Shown piece by piece: positions 36,751 through 44,699 of a stretch of DNA of 64,000 nucleotides. The DNA is from Lacrimispora indolis DSM 755 (GTDB taxonomy: Bacteria > Bacillota > Clostridia > Lachnospirales > Lachnospiraceae). The position numbers and the translations under genes were made by a program. The notes under the pieces were generated by a model that was not told the DNA's origin, searched no databases, and was given only the letters and a program-made list of their open reading frames with translations. The stretch spans positions 4,134,001 through 4,198,000 of the forward strand of contig NZ_AZUI01000001.1 in assembly GCF_000526995.1 (NCBI RefSeq), in the 5' to 3' direction. Position 1 is the stretch's first letter. The number at the start of each line of letters is the position of its first letter.

Positions 36751-37314
36751 ATGAGAAAAAAAGACGACGAAAAGGTGAGAAGCATTAAAGAAGCAGTAAT
36801 CAAGCTGATCCTGCAGGAGGGCTTCCATGGCACTTCTGTCTCTAAAATCGCAAAGATGGCAGGGGTTTCGCCGGCTACGGTTTATATCTACTTTGAGAAC
36901 AAAGAAGATATGCTGCACGATATTTACCTGGAATACTCGGAAGAAATCTATGATTATATATTAGACAGCGTAAGACGGGATATGGAGGGACGGCAGCAGA
37001 TCGAGGTGCTCATCCGAAGCTACTATAACTATATATTGGAGAACCAGGAAATCTTCAGCTTTGTGGAGCAATTTTCCAATTGCCCTTCATTAGCCAATAA
37101 CTGCTCCGGGAAAAAGGGCATTTGTAATATTTACAGCCTGATGTCGGAGATGAAGAGGAGCAACCTCATAAAGAATTACAAAGAAGATAATCTGCTGGCT
37201 ATTATTTTTCAGCCGGTAAAAGCGATTGCCGTTGATAATCGCAAGAACGAAGCACAAAAAGAGGATTTGCTGCAGGAGATGATCCAGATCATACAGAATG
37301 CGATACTGCGGTAA
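36751..37314 (+). CDS. TetR family transcriptional regulator
   Basis: A 187-residue regulator, with AGAGGTGATGGC upstream. The helix-turn-helix spans residues 25-50 (GTSVSKIAKMAGVSPATVYIYFENKEDML). The C-terminal helical ligand domain contains a cysteine-bearing segment, FSNCPSLANNCSGKKGIC near residues 109-126, unusual for the family and possibly redox- or metal-sensitive. It is flanked by two near-identical operators, one at its own promoter and one before lon. No drug efflux gene is adjacent. Confidence 0.92.
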   Translation: MRKKDDEKVRSIKEAVIKLILQEGFHGTSVSKIAKMAGVSPATVYIYFENKEDMLHDIYLEYSEEIYDYILDSVRRDMEGRQQIEVLIRSYYNYILENQEIFSFVEQFSNCPSLANNCSGKKGICNIYSLMSEMKRSNLIKNYKEDNLLAIIFQPVKAIAVDNRKNEAQKEDLLQEMIQIIQNAILR

Positions 37315-37380
37315 ATTTATAAGCGGGATTATTTTGTGAAACCATTCTACAAAAGAATCTCGCAAAAAAAGATACTATAT

Positions 37381-37398
37381 TAAATGAACATTCACTTA
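37381..37398 (-). promoter_or_regulatory. TetR-type operator upstream of lon
   Basis: TAAATGAACATTCACTTA; its reverse complement TAAGTGAATGTTCATTTA matches the tetR promoter site at 17 of 18 positions. It lies 28 bp upstream of the lon start codon. Confidence 0.7.
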
Positions 37399-37425
37399 AG
37401 GACTACGCACAGAAAGGATAAAACT

Positions 37426-39846
37426 ATGATAAATAATTATAATGATCACATAGGAATCGTTTTCCCAATATCCAATAAGGTTTTATTGCCGGACGTCCTG
37501 ACCACGGTTCGTTTGGAAGCGCTTGGCGAAGCACAGATGAAATATTTAGAAGACGAAGATGCTGTAAAAATAGCTTTGCCCCAGAAACAGAATTTTGGTA
37601 AAAACCCGAAGAAGGAAGAGGATTTTTACAGAACAGGTGTGATCTTTGAGGTCACGGGGCTGGATCAGTCGGAAAAGGGAATTCTGCTTTCCGTCAAGTT
37701 TAAAGACCGGGTCAATATAAAAGAGCTGCAGATAGAGAACGGCATCATATATGCCCAATATGAGCTCAGTCCTGATCATGAGGATCTAAATGAAAAGAGC
37801 CGGGAAGAAATGCTCGGTTACATCAAGAACGTTACCAGCGAGATAAGCGCCAAATTTTCAGGGGGAGAGCAGTACCAGAGAGTTGTCAATGAGTTTACGG
37901 ACTTAAATTCCATTATTGTATATTTGTCTCAGTTTCTTCAGATACCAAATGAGGAAAAATACGAATTGCTGGAAATGCAGTCCTTAAAAGACAGAAGCCT
38001 CCGTTTTCTGGATTATTTGCTGAAGCAAAAGGAAATGATAGAATTGCAGATGCAGATTTCCGAGAAATTCTCTGAGAAAGCCAATAAGTATTACAGGGAG
38101 TCCGTGCTCAGGGAACAGTTAAAGGCCATTCAGGAAGAGCTGAATGAAGGCAAAGAGGAAACCGGGAAAAAGGAAACGGATTATTTAAGCAGGATCGAAG
38201 AGGCAGGAATGCCGCCTGAGATAAAAGAAGCTGCTCTTGAAGAACTGGAAAAACTGGAAGATCAGGGGCCTAACAAACTGGATTACAATGTGATCCGCAA
38301 TTATCTGGATCTCCTGGTTCAGCTCCCCTGGAAAAAGGAGGAAGAAAAGGACATTGATCTTGATGAGGCAAGAAGGATTCTGGATGAACAGCATTACGGG
38401 CTTAAGAAGGTAAAGGACAGGATCATTCAGCATCTGGCGGTCATGCAGTTAAACAAAGATAAAAAAGGTTCCATTCTGCTCCTTGTGGGCCCGCCTGGAA
38501 CCGGCAAAACAAGCCTTGGAAAAAGCATTGCAGAAGCCCTTGGCAGAAAGTATATCCGTTTAAGTCTGGGCGGTATCCGGGATGAATCAGAGATCAGAGG
38601 CCACAGGAGGACCTATGTGGGAGCCATGCCGGGAAGGATCATTCAAAACATCCGGAAGGCGGGAAAGACCAATCCTGTTATGGTGCTTGATGAAGTGGAT
38701 AAGATTATGTCCGGCGGCTTCAGCGGAGATCCTGCCAGCGCTCTTTTGGAAGTTCTGGATCCGGAACAGAACAACAGCTTTACGGATCATTATCTGGATC
38801 TTCCTTATGATTTATCTGATGTCTTCTTTGTGGCAACAGCCAATTCCTTAGAAAGCATCCCAGGCCCGCTGTTAGACAGAATGGAGGTCATCCAGATATC
38901 CAGCTATACCATGGATGAAAAATTCCATATTGGAAAGAATCATCTGATTCCGGCAGTTTTAAAAGAGCACGGGTTAAATCCGGAGCAGCTGGTGATGGAA
39001 GATGAGGTATTGCAGAAGATCATCAGCGACTATACGCTGGAAGCCGGAGTCCGGGGGCTGAAAAAGCAGTTGTCCGGCCTGGCCAGAATCACAACAGAAA
39101 AGATCGTATCAAAGAAAGTGGAGCTGCCTTTTGAAATCAAGGCAGAAGATTTGGAGGAATTCCTTGGAAGGCAGGTTTCCCGCCATGACAAGGCTCAGCC
39201 GGACAATCCTCCGGGAGTTGTCACAGGGCTGGCCTGGACTCCGGTAGGAGGAGAGATCCTCTTCATAGAAGCAACCGATATGCCGGGAAGCGGAGCGGTG
39301 ACATTGACCGGAAAGCTGGGAGATGTGATGAAGGAATCAGCTAAGATTTCTTTAAGTCTGTTAAAGTCCAGACTGCCTTTAAATGCTTTTAATTTTAAAG
39401 AGAGAGACCTTCATATTCACGTTCCCTCAGGAGCGGTTCCAAAGGATGGCCCGTCAGCCGGTATAGCATTATTTACTGCCCTGGCCTCTCTGGTAACGGG
39501 CAATAAGGTGGACTCCAGGCTTGCCATGACAGGAGAAATCACCCTGCGGGGAGCGGTTCTTCCCATCGGAGGTTTAAAAGAAAAGCTTCTGGGTGCCCAA
39601 AGGGCGGGAATAACCAGGGTTTTGATTCCAAAAGATAATGTAAGTGATTTAAAGGATGTACCGGAAGAAGTGAAGAATCAGCTTACCATTATACCGGTAG
39701 AAACTGTAGAGGATGTGTTAAAAGAGTCTTTGGGGATTTTCCTTCCAAGAATTGAACACGTATTTCTCCAAAAGGGAGGGAACGGCTTATTTTCCGAAGG
39801 ATCCATCACACCACACAAAAATATGGAAAGAAAAGAGGTAATTTAA
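37426..39846 (+). CDS. lon: ATP-dependent protease Lon (LonA)
   Basis: An 806-residue LonA protease. The start at 37426 (MINNYNDHIGIVFPISNKVLLP) follows AGAAAGGAT; the ATG at 37384 lies inside the operator and lacks a ribosome site. In order: N-terminal substrate domain (1-210), coiled coil, AAA+ module with Walker A GPPGTGKTS near 356 and Walker B VMVLDEVDK near 419, and the serine protease domain with catalytic Ser in PKDGPSAGIALF near 676 and Lys in GGLKEKLLGAQRAG near 719. It degrades damaged and regulatory proteins in the cytoplasm. A DUF1858 gene starts directly after its stop codon. Confidence 0.96.
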   Translation: MINNYNDHIGIVFPISNKVLLPDVLTTVRLEALGEAQMKYLEDEDAVKIALPQKQNFGKNPKKEEDFYRTGVIFEVTGLDQSEKGILLSVKFKDRVNIKELQIENGIIYAQYELSPDHEDLNEKSREEMLGYIKNVTSEISAKFSGGEQYQRVVNEFTDLNSIIVYLSQFLQIPNEEKYELLEMQSLKDRSLRFLDYLLKQKEMIELQMQISEKFSEKANKYYRESVLREQLKAIQEELNEGKEETGKKETDYLSRIEEAGMPPEIKEAALEELEKLEDQGPNKLDYNVIRNYLDLLVQLPWKKEEEKDIDLDEARRILDEQHYGLKKVKDRIIQHLAVMQLNKDKKGSILLLVGPPGTGKTSLGKSIAEALGRKYIRLSLGGIRDESEIRGHRRTYVGAMPGRIIQNIRKAGKTNPVMVLDEVDKIMSGGFSGDPASALLEVLDPEQNNSFTDHYLDLPYDLSDVFFVATANSLESIPGPLLDRMEVIQISSYTMDEKFHIGKNHLIPAVLKEHGLNPEQLVMEDEVLQKIISDYTLEAGVRGLKKQLSGLARITTEKIVSKKVELPFEIKAEDLEEFLGRQVSRHDKAQPDNPPGVVTGLAWTPVGGEILFIEATDMPGSGAVTLTGKLGDVMKESAKISLSLLKSRLPLNAFNFKERDLHIHVPSGAVPKDGPSAGIALFTALASLVTGNKVDSRLAMTGEITLRGAVLPIGGLKEKLLGAQRAGITRVLIPKDNVSDLKDVPEEVKNQLTIIPVETVEDVLKESLGIFLPRIEHVFLQKGGNGLFSEGSITPHKNMERKEVI

Positions 39847-40050
39847 ATGAAACTTTCAGTAACAAAGGATACTTTAATTGGTGAGGTTTTACAAGCGGAT
39901 CAAACCACTGCTCCCTTCTTCTTTGAAATGGGAATGCATTGCCTGGGCTGCCCGGCATCTGCGGGAGAAACCCTGGAAGAGGCCTGCATGGTACATGGCG
40001 TTCCGGTAGAGACGCTGCTTGATAAGTTAAACGCCCATATGTCAGAGTAA
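39847..40050 (+). CDS. DUF1858 domain protein
   Basis: A 67-residue protein whose ATG directly follows the lon stop codon, with AGAGGTAATTTA as ribosome site. It has the DUF1858 signature [23 protein letters not shown], including a Cys-x2-Cys pair, and is closely similar to the DUF1858 gene at 52054 next to hcp. The family is thought to be metal- or redox-related because of the conserved cysteines, but its function is unknown. Here it is co-transcribed with lon. Confidence 0.9.
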   Translation: MKLSVTKDTLIGEVLQADQTTAPFFFEMGMHCLGCPASAGETLEEACMVHGVPVETLLDKLNAHMSE

Positions 40051-40104
40051 TGCCTGCAGCTATGAGGTTATGCCCGGTGAAGCGGGGCACGCTGTGAGCA
40101 GGCA
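40051..40104 (+). other. Nested hairpin after the lon-DUF1858 operon
   Basis: TGCCTGC (40051-40057) pairs with GCAGGCA (40098-40104); inside, TGCCC (40071-40075) can pair with GGGCA (40085-40089). No T-run follows. It may be a processing or stability element; the real terminator is next. Confidence 0.4.
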
Positions 40105-40133
40105 GCAAAGCGGATTGGGAATATCCGATTGTC

Positions 40134-40175
40134 AAAGGGAAGGTGTCTTCAGATGAAGATGCCTTCCCTTTTTTG
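40134..40175 (+). terminator. Terminator of the lon operon
   Basis: AAAGGGAAGGTGTCTTC (40134-40150), loop AGAT, GAAGATGCCTTCCCTTT (40155-40171), followed by further T. It also faces the end of the minus-strand gene at 40192. Confidence 0.88.
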
Positions 40176-40191
40176 ATGCAATTATGATTTC

Positions 40192-40581
40192 TCATTCAGA
40201 ACCTCTTCCAAGAAGCGCCTCCGCCATGGCATCATAGCCATAAATTGATGATACGTATTTTAATCCATCAACGATTTCAATCTTGGAAAAACCGCATTCT
40301 TCAAGAAATTTGGAATTTTTTTGATTTAAGTGCTCATAAAACATGAGTGCCATTTTGTAATGCTCCATATCCTGTGAATCCAGATCATCCAATAATTGAT
40401 TTTCTGCTTCATTGATCTTCCCATCCTCAATGAGATCCAAAAGTTCACCGTATGCTGATCCTGTTTCCTGATTCCTAAAATTCAATTCATCGTTTTTTCC
40501 TAAATCAATGTGAAAAACCAGTTTTAGCAAAGTCATTACCATTTCATGAATCACCCGCATGATATAATCTTCTTCCAGCAT
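40192..40581 (-). CDS. DUF6483 family protein
   Basis: A 129-residue helical protein starting at 40581 (MLEEDYIMRVIHEMVMTLLKLVFHI) behind AAAGGAG. The N-terminal segment and the central DLIEDGKINEAENQLLDDLD match DUF6483 proteins of Firmicutes, soluble all-alpha proteins with TPR-like character. Function unknown. It stands alone and faces the lon operon. Confidence 0.75.
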   Translation of the reverse strand: MLEEDYIMRVIHEMVMTLLKLVFHIDLGKNDELNFRNQETGSAYGELLDLIEDGKINEAENQLLDDLDSQDMEHYKMALMFYEHLNQKNSKFLEECGFSKIEIVDGLKYVSSIYGYDAMAEALLGRGSE

Positions 40582-40798
40582 AAAAATCTCCTTTTTCAAC
40601 CATAGTAATAAAAAACCTGAATACATTTTATTAAAAGATAATTTACCATAAATCTTAAAAAAAGTAAAACAGTTATTTAGGGGCTGCAGCCGTCAGGGTA
40701 AGAACCGCTGCTATTGAAGCAAAAGTCAAAATATGGTAAGCTGTTTCTTAAAATGCTGAAAAAACATAAGATAAAGTATAAGCTTTGGGAGGCTGCAG

Positions 40799-41923
40799 AT
40801 GATAGAAACAGAACTGGCAAAAAAATTCATTGAACAGGTTACACAATATACAGAATACAATATCAACATCATGAATGAGCAGGGGGTCATTATTGCCAGC
40901 AGGGATCCGAAACGGGTGGGCTCCTTTCATGAAGTAGCCTATTATATTGTGACCGGAAGCGAAGACATGGTGGTCACCTCTACGGAGGAGGATTATCCCG
41001 GTGTAAAGCCTGGGATCAATATGGTCATTAATATTGACGGCAGAAGGGAGGGAGTGGTAGGGATCACCGGTGATCCGGGAGAGATAAAACCCGTTGCCCT
41101 GATCACCAAAATGGCCATTGAAGCCATGCTGAAATACGAGAAGCAGCAGGAAGAGCTGAGGCGAAGGAGAAACCGGAAGGAGCATTTTACAAACCTTCTG
41201 ATCCATGTGGAATATCCGGATCCGGGAGAGCTTCGGAACGTTGCAAAGCAGCTCAATTATTCGGAAAACATCATCAGGATCCCCATCCTGTGCCGGCTTA
41301 ATGACATCAGGCCGGAGCCGTTTCTTGACATGATCAAAAAGAGTCCAAGGCACGGGACGGAGGATATCAGCATTATCCTGGACAGCAGTCATATCCTTGT
41401 ATTTAAAACCATGCCGGAGCAGACACGTAAGGTATTTGCAGATTACAAATACATTATTGCGGAATATTTAAGCACAGCTTTAAAATGGCTTCGGGAACAG
41501 GAGAAGAATTGTAAATTTTACATCGGTTCCTTTCAGGAGAACTTTACCCAGTATTACAATGCTTACCGGCACTGCAAATGGCTGGAGGAAAATGTGGATA
41601 CCGATTCTGCGGCCTTTTTTTATGATCATACGGGAAATTATGTCCGTTCCATTGTGCCGGTAAATGAGCTGCAATGGATGTTCAATGTTTATGAAAAAGA
41701 GCTGAGCGATGAATTTAAAAAGACATTTATGGAAATTGCCGGGGTTCTCATAAAGACAAATTATAATCTGGTGACAGCGTCAAAGGAACTTTTTGTGCAT
41801 AAGAACACGCTTTTGTACCGTTATAATAAGGTGAAAGATATTTTTAACATCAATCCCCTGGAGTCTTCGGCAGACCGTTTTTTCATGGAAGCTTTTTATA
41901 CTTTTTTAAGAAAAGAACATTAG
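40799..41923 (+). CDS. CdaR family sugar diacid regulator
   Basis: A 374-residue transcription activator. Residues 1-130 are the sugar-diacid recognition domain (IETELAKKFIEQVTQYTEYNINIMNEQGVIIAS). The C-terminal helix-turn-helix is VTASKELFVHKNTLLYRYNKVKDIFNI near residues 325-350. The family responds to glycerate, glucarate or galactarate. It is followed by a GntP-type permease and glycerate kinase, the usual partners, so it most likely activates them in response to glycerate. The ribosome site is GGGAGGC. Confidence 0.93.
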   Translation: MIETELAKKFIEQVTQYTEYNINIMNEQGVIIASRDPKRVGSFHEVAYYIVTGSEDMVVTSTEEDYPGVKPGINMVINIDGRREGVVGITGDPGEIKPVALITKMAIEAMLKYEKQQEELRRRRNRKEHFTNLLIHVEYPDPGELRNVAKQLNYSENIIRIPILCRLNDIRPEPFLDMIKKSPRHGTEDISIILDSSHILVFKTMPEQTRKVFADYKYIIAEYLSTALKWLREQEKNCKFYIGSFQENFTQYYNAYRHCKWLEENVDTDSAAFFYDHTGNYVRSIVPVNELQWMFNVYEKELSDEFKKTFMEIAGVLIKTNYNLVTASKELFVHKNTLLYRYNKVKDIFNINPLESSADRFFMEAFYTFLRKEH

Positions 41924-42004
41924 TTTTGTATCGGCGATACAAAAATCAATGGTCATATTGATACTCACGGTTGTAGAAGTATTGAATCAATGGTGTTATG
42001 ATAC
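41924..42004 (+). promoter_or_regulatory. Palindrome and repeated motif between cdaR and gntP
   Basis: TTTTGTATC-GGC-GATACAAAA (41924-41944) is a perfect palindrome right after the cdaR stop and may be a terminator or operator. Next, ATCAATGGTCATATTGATAC (41945-41964) and ATCAATGGTGTTATGATAC (41986-42004) are direct repeats 41 bp apart. The first contains the dyad ATCAAT-N6-ATTGAT. These are candidate CdaR sites controlling gntP. Confidence 0.5.
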
Positions 42005-42054
42005 ACCTATGAAACAGCAGAAACTATTGCAAATGTTAAAAAGGGGGTCATTTT

Positions 42055-43446
42055 ATGACAGGTTTACCATTAATTTTTGTTTTTGTGCTGGCAATCATCC
42101 TGATGATCGTTGCCATTTCCAAGTTTAAGATCCACCCGTTCATTGCCATCATGAGTATTTCCCTGCTTCTGGGGCTCATTGCAGGGATACCGCTGGTTGA
42201 TAAGACATTAGAGGACGGAACTAAGGTAAGCGGCCTTGCAAATGTAATCGGAGCCGGCTTTTCCGGCACATTCTCCAGCATCGGTATCGTTATCATCCTT
42301 GGTGCACTGATCGGAACCATATTGGAGAAAACAGGCGCAGCCCTTAAGCTGGCCGATATGGTGATCCGCCTTGTTGGGAAAAACAATCCGGTCCTTGCAA
42401 TGGAGATGATGGGCTGGGTAGTATCCATCCCGGTATTCTGCGATTCCGGGTTCGTAATTTTAAATCCCATCCGTAAAGCCCTGGTAAACAGGACTGCCGC
42501 GTCATCCGTAGCCATGACAGTGGGACTTTCTTCAGGACTCTACATTTCCCACGTGTTTATTCCGCCCACACCAGGTCCCATTGCAGCAGCTTCTACCCTT
42601 GGCATTGGGGAAAACCTTCTTCTTGTTATGGGAATGGGCGCCTTATGTTCCATCTTCCCTCTGATTGCCGGATTTTTCTACGCAAAATACATCGGAGGAA
42701 AGGTACGGTCTGACGATGAAGCGGATATGGGTGAGGTCGAAAAAACCTATGAGGAGCTTGTAGCCGAATTCGGCAAACTTCCCAGCGGCTTAAACGCCCT
42801 TGCTCCAATCATTGTCCCAATCCTTCTTATGGCTCTTTCATCTGTTGCAGCCATGGCGAACATGGGAGGTTTTGGAGCTGATGTCATTAAATTTTTAGGA
42901 ACTCCTATTATAGCTCTGGCAGTAGGTACCTTATGCGGTATTCTTCAGCTGAAAGGAGCTGGTAAGATGGAGGAATTTTATGAAATTACCAATGATACGC
43001 TAAAGACAGTTGGGCCGATCTTGTTTGTAACGGCTGCCGGCGGCGTGCTGGGCAAGGTGATTTCCTCCACTGATATGGTGAATTATATTAAGGATCATGC
43101 TTCTGTATTAAGCACCATGGGAATTTTCTTCCCATTCTTTTTGGCAGCGATCTTAAAGAGTGCCCAGGGTTCCTCTACCGTGGCTTTGACCACGACAGCA
43201 GGCATAGTGGCTCCTCTGCTTCCAATGCTGGGTTTAGAAAGCCCTGTCAGGGTGACTCTGGCCTGTATGGCTATCGGCGCCGGCGCTATGACAGTCTCCC
43301 ATGCAAATGATTCGTATTTCTGGGTGGTAACGAATTTTGGAGCCATGACTCCGGAAAAAGGGTATAAAACCCAAACAATGGCAACGTTGATTTTAGGGAT
43401 TGCAGGAATTCTGGAAATCTTTATCCTGTCTTTGATCCTGCATTAA
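42055..43446 (+). CDS. GntP family sugar-acid:H+ symporter
   Basis: A 463-residue membrane transporter with AAAAGGGGGTC before the start. Family features include FKIHPFIAIMSISLLLGLIAGIPL near the N-terminus, ISHVFIPPTPGPIAAASTLGI near residue 165 and GSSTVALTTTAGIVAPLLP near 375. About a dozen membrane segments are visible. GntP proteins carry gluconate, glycerate or related acids; the glycerate kinase gene 46 bp downstream points to glycerate. Likely controlled by CdaR. Confidence 0.93.
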   Translation: MTGLPLIFVFVLAIILMIVAISKFKIHPFIAIMSISLLLGLIAGIPLVDKTLEDGTKVSGLANVIGAGFSGTFSSIGIVIILGALIGTILEKTGAALKLADMVIRLVGKNNPVLAMEMMGWVVSIPVFCDSGFVILNPIRKALVNRTAASSVAMTVGLSSGLYISHVFIPPTPGPIAAASTLGIGENLLLVMGMGALCSIFPLIAGFFYAKYIGGKVRSDDEADMGEVEKTYEELVAEFGKLPSGLNALAPIIVPILLMALSSVAAMANMGGFGADVIKFLGTPIIALAVGTLCGILQLKGAGKMEEFYEITNDTLKTVGPILFVTAAGGVLGKVISSTDMVNYIKDHASVLSTMGIFFPFFLAAILKSAQGSSTVALTTTAGIVAPLLPMLGLESPVRVTLACMAIGAGAMTVSHANDSYFWVVTNFGAMTPEKGYKTQTMATLILGIAGILEIFILSLILH

Positions 43447-43492
43447 TGAGAAAAGAGAATGAAAATTCACTGGTAAAAGGGGGACTTTGAAT

Positions 43493-44650
43493 ATGAAATT
43501 ACTGTTTGCATCCGACTCGTTTAAGGGGACTCTCTCCAGTGAACAGACCATAGAACTGCTTAAAAAGGCTGCAGCGGAAGTGTTCGGCAAGGTGGAATGC
43601 ACCGGAATCCCTGTAGCCGACGGGGGAGAAGGAACCACGGATGCGGTGATTGCAGCCATTCAGGGAGAAAAGATCCCGGTCACCGTCTGCGGACCGCTTT
43701 TAGAGCCTGTAAACGCTTATTATGGAAAGCTGGATGAGAAACGGGCAGTCCTTGAAATGGCGGCGGCTTCCGGGCTTCCTTTGCTCCCGAGAAATTTAAG
43801 GGACCCAAGGAACACCACAACCTATGGGACCGGAGAACTGATAAAAGATGCTTTGGACCGGGGATTTACGGACATTTCCATTGCAATCGGCGGTTCCGCC
43901 ACCAATGACGGCGGAATGGGCTGCATGAGGGCTTTGGGAGTAAAATTCCTGGATTTAGAAGGAAGAGAACTGGAAGGAACGGGAAAGGACTTAGAGCATG
44001 TGGCTCATATCGATATTTCCGGCCTCCATCCCAGGGCTCATCAGGTGAAGCTGACCACCATGTGTGACGTCAATAATCCCTTATGCGGAAAGGACGGGGC
44101 CACCTATACCTTTGGAAAGCAGAAGGGAGGTTCTCCCCAGGTTCTCGATGAGCTGGAGAGGGGAATGGAAAATTACCGGAATGTGATCCTGCGGGAATTT
44201 GGAATTGATCCGGATCAGATGCCTGGTTCCGGGGCAGCAGGGGGTCTGGGAGCAGCTCTTCTGGTGTTTCTCCATGCAGAGTTAAAATCAGGGATAGAAA
44301 CGGTCCTTGATCTGATCGATTTTGATTCCCGTTTAGAAGATGTATCCCTGGTTGTGACAGGAGAGGGCCGGACAGACTGGCAGTCCTGTTTTGGAAAGGT
44401 GATGCAGGGTATTGGAATGAGATGCAAAAGAAAGAACATTCCGGCTGTTGCTCTGGTAGGAGCAATGGGAGAAGGAGCGGAGAAGATCTGTGACTTTGGG
44501 ATCTGCTCCATTATGACAACGGTCAACGGGGTCATGGAGCTGGAAAATGCCCTGGAAAATGCAGAAGATTTGTATTATGGCGGGGCCCTTCGGATGTTCC
44601 GTTTTATTAAAACAGGAATGGCAATACAGGAAAAGGCTGCGGGAGTTTAA
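43493..44650 (+). CDS. Glycerate kinase (GlxK/GarK family)
   Basis: A 385-residue enzyme that phosphorylates glycerate with ATP, feeding lower glycolysis. The ATG at 43493 has correct spacing from AAAGGGGGA; a TTG lies 6 bp upstream. Family motifs: MKLLFASDSFKGTLSS at the N-terminus, PVADGGEGTTDA near residue 42, IAIGGSATNDGGMGC near 128 and PGSGAAGGLGAALLVF near 243. It is the last gene of the CdaR-GntP-kinase set. Whether it makes 2- or 3-phosphoglycerate is not visible; the family is mostly 2-kinases. Confidence 0.93.
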   Translation: MKLLFASDSFKGTLSSEQTIELLKKAAAEVFGKVECTGIPVADGGEGTTDAVIAAIQGEKIPVTVCGPLLEPVNAYYGKLDEKRAVLEMAAASGLPLLPRNLRDPRNTTTYGTGELIKDALDRGFTDISIAIGGSATNDGGMGCMRALGVKFLDLEGRELEGTGKDLEHVAHIDISGLHPRAHQVKLTTMCDVNNPLCGKDGATYTFGKQKGGSPQVLDELERGMENYRNVILREFGIDPDQMPGSGAAGGLGAALLVFLHAELKSGIETVLDLIDFDSRLEDVSLVVTGEGRTDWQSCFGKVMQGIGMRCKRKNIPAVALVGAMGEGAEKICDFGICSIMTTVNGVMELENALENAEDLYYGGALRMFRFIKTGMAIQEKAAGV

Positions 44651-44666
44651 AACCCCGCAGCCTTTT
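44631..44666 (+). terminator. Terminator overlapping the glycerate kinase stop codon
   Basis: AAAAGGCTGCGGG (44631-44643) pairs with CCCGCAGCCTTTT (44654-44666). The 5' arm lies within the last codons of the gene. Confidence 0.85.
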
Positions 44667-44699
44667 AGCTGTTTTGCAGGAGATGAGACTCCTGGAGCA

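Noticed and set aside
37384..37425. Upstream ATG extending Lon by 14 residues
   Set aside because: The ATG lies within the TetR-type operator and has no ribosome site; the ATG at 37426 has both a ribosome site and a normal Lon N-terminus.
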